From Hydrogenophaga sp. (lineage in GTDB: Bacteria > Pseudomonadota > Gammaproteobacteria > Burkholderiales > Burkholderiaceae_C): a stretch of 5,961 nucleotides of DNA. Within the stretch, counting starts at the first letter, position 1; every line of letters starts with the position of its first letter. Under the pieces are notes generated by a model, which was not told the origin of the DNA, searched no databases, and saw only the letters and a program-made list of their open reading frames with translations. The stretch covers positions 1 through 5,961 of the forward strand of contig JALOSN010000071.1 of NCBI GenBank assembly GCA_025458415.1, given 5' to 3'. The position numbers were made by a program, and so were the translations under genes. Of the stretch, positions 5,326-5,961 are shown in pieces.

Positions 5326-5961
5326 CTATGCCGTGGTGGGCTGGCCAGGAGCGACCGTGCGCAGGGCCTGCTCCAGATGCTCCACGGTGGCGTTCACGTC
5401 GTGCCACTTGTCCAGCCCGAACAGGCCCACGCGGAATGTCCTGAACTCGGCAGTTTCATCGCACTGCAGTGGCACACCCGCGGCGGTCTGCAGGCCGGCC
5501 GCCAGGAATTTCTTGCTGTTCTGGATGTCGGGGTCGGTGGTGTAGCTGACCACCACACCCGGCGCCTGGAAACCTGGCGCGGCCACGCTGGGGAACCCGT
5601 GCCGCTCCAGCAGGGACCGGACGGCCCGCCCGAGCGCCACCTGTTCGTCGCGCACCCTGGCATAGCCATAGGCTTCGGTCTCGGCCATGGTGTCACGCAG
5701 GCGCTGCAGCGCGTCGGTCGGCAGGGTGGTGTGGTAGGCGTGGCCACCCCCCTCGTAGGTTTCCATGATCTGCAGCCACTTCTTCAGATCCATGGCAAAG
5801 GTGGTGCTCTGTGTGGCGTCGATGGCCGCGCGGGCGCGCTCGCTGAGCATGACCATGGCGCAGCAGGGCGAGCTGCTCCAGCCCTTCTGTGGCGCCGAGA
5901 TCAGGATATCCACACCGGTGGCCTGCATGTCCACCCACATGGCACCCGAGGCGATGCAGTC
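5326..5961 (-). CDS. Class V aminotransferase (alanine-glyoxylate/serine-pyruvate type), C-terminal part
   Basis: The visible 211 residues are the C-terminal part of a PLP-dependent fold-type I aminotransferase; the N-terminus lies beyond the right edge. The first visible residue, D1 of DCIASGA, corresponds to the Asp that pairs with the PLP ring nitrogen (human AGT D183). The PLP Schiff-base lysine is K26 in SAPQKGW, 25 residues on, against 26 in human AGT. GGGHAYHTTLPTDAL (71-85) matches the active-site loop segment, and R177 in FRVGLFG is the expected carboxylate-binding arginine. Unusual is SPCC (31-34), where AGT has the PPG turn after the lysine. The family moves amino groups between Ala or Ser and glyoxylate or pyruvate; the true substrates here cannot be told. 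A gap of 138 bases separates it from the barrel-protein gene on the same strand. Confidence 0.9.
   Translation of the reverse strand, partial: DCIASGAMWVDMQATGVDILISAPQKGWSSSPCCAMVMLSERARAAIDATQSTTFAMDLKKWLQIMETYEGGGHAYHTTLPTDALQRLRDTMAETEAYGYARVRDEQVALGRAVRSLLERHGFPSVAAPGFQAPGVVVSYTTDPDIQNSKKFLAAGLQTAAGVPLQCDETAEFRTFRVGLFGLDKWHDVNATVEHLEQALRTVAPGQPTTA

Overview
This is a high-GC window whose GC-rich codon choice runs evenly through every gene. Protein wording (DMT transporter, amidase, Qor, small outer-membrane barrel, class V aminotransferase) suggests a Gram-negative betaproteobacterium, most likely Burkholderiales/Comamonadaceae. That placement is inferred from protein resemblance and was not searched. 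I see no phage, transposon, integron, CRISPR, tRNA or rRNA sequence, so this looks like ordinary chromosome.

Layout, left to right. (1) The last 54 residues of an EamA/DMT membrane transporter, + strand, run in from the left edge. Its stop is 30 bases before (2) an SDR-family protein, + strand, 265 aa, whose catalytic Tyr and Lys are replaced. (3) Converging on it is an amidase-signature hydrolase, - strand, 484 aa, with an intact Lys-Ser-Ser triad. (4) Just upstream of the amidase on the same strand, with a 28-base gap, is a complete EamA/DMT transporter of 314 aa; the two probably form an operon. (5) A 148-base divergent intergenic region separates that transporter from (6) qor, + strand, an NADPH:quinone reductase of 330 aa. 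(7) Converging on qor is a small outer-membrane beta-barrel protein, - strand, 179 aa with signal peptide, which has its own rho-independent terminator against the qor stop codon. (8) Upstream of it on the - strand is the C-terminal 211 residues of a class V (alanine-glyoxylate/serine-pyruvate type) aminotransferase that runs off the right edge.

The genes do not form one obvious pathway. The tight pairs are transporter/SDR (+) and transporter/amidase (-). The rest look like independent housekeeping or accessory metabolism genes.

I found no convincing new multi-gene system. The observations most worth checking are a perfect 11-bp inverted repeat that would bury the start codon of the second transporter in an mRNA hairpin, the SDR with a degenerate active site, and an inverted repeat in the leader of the outer-membrane protein gene.
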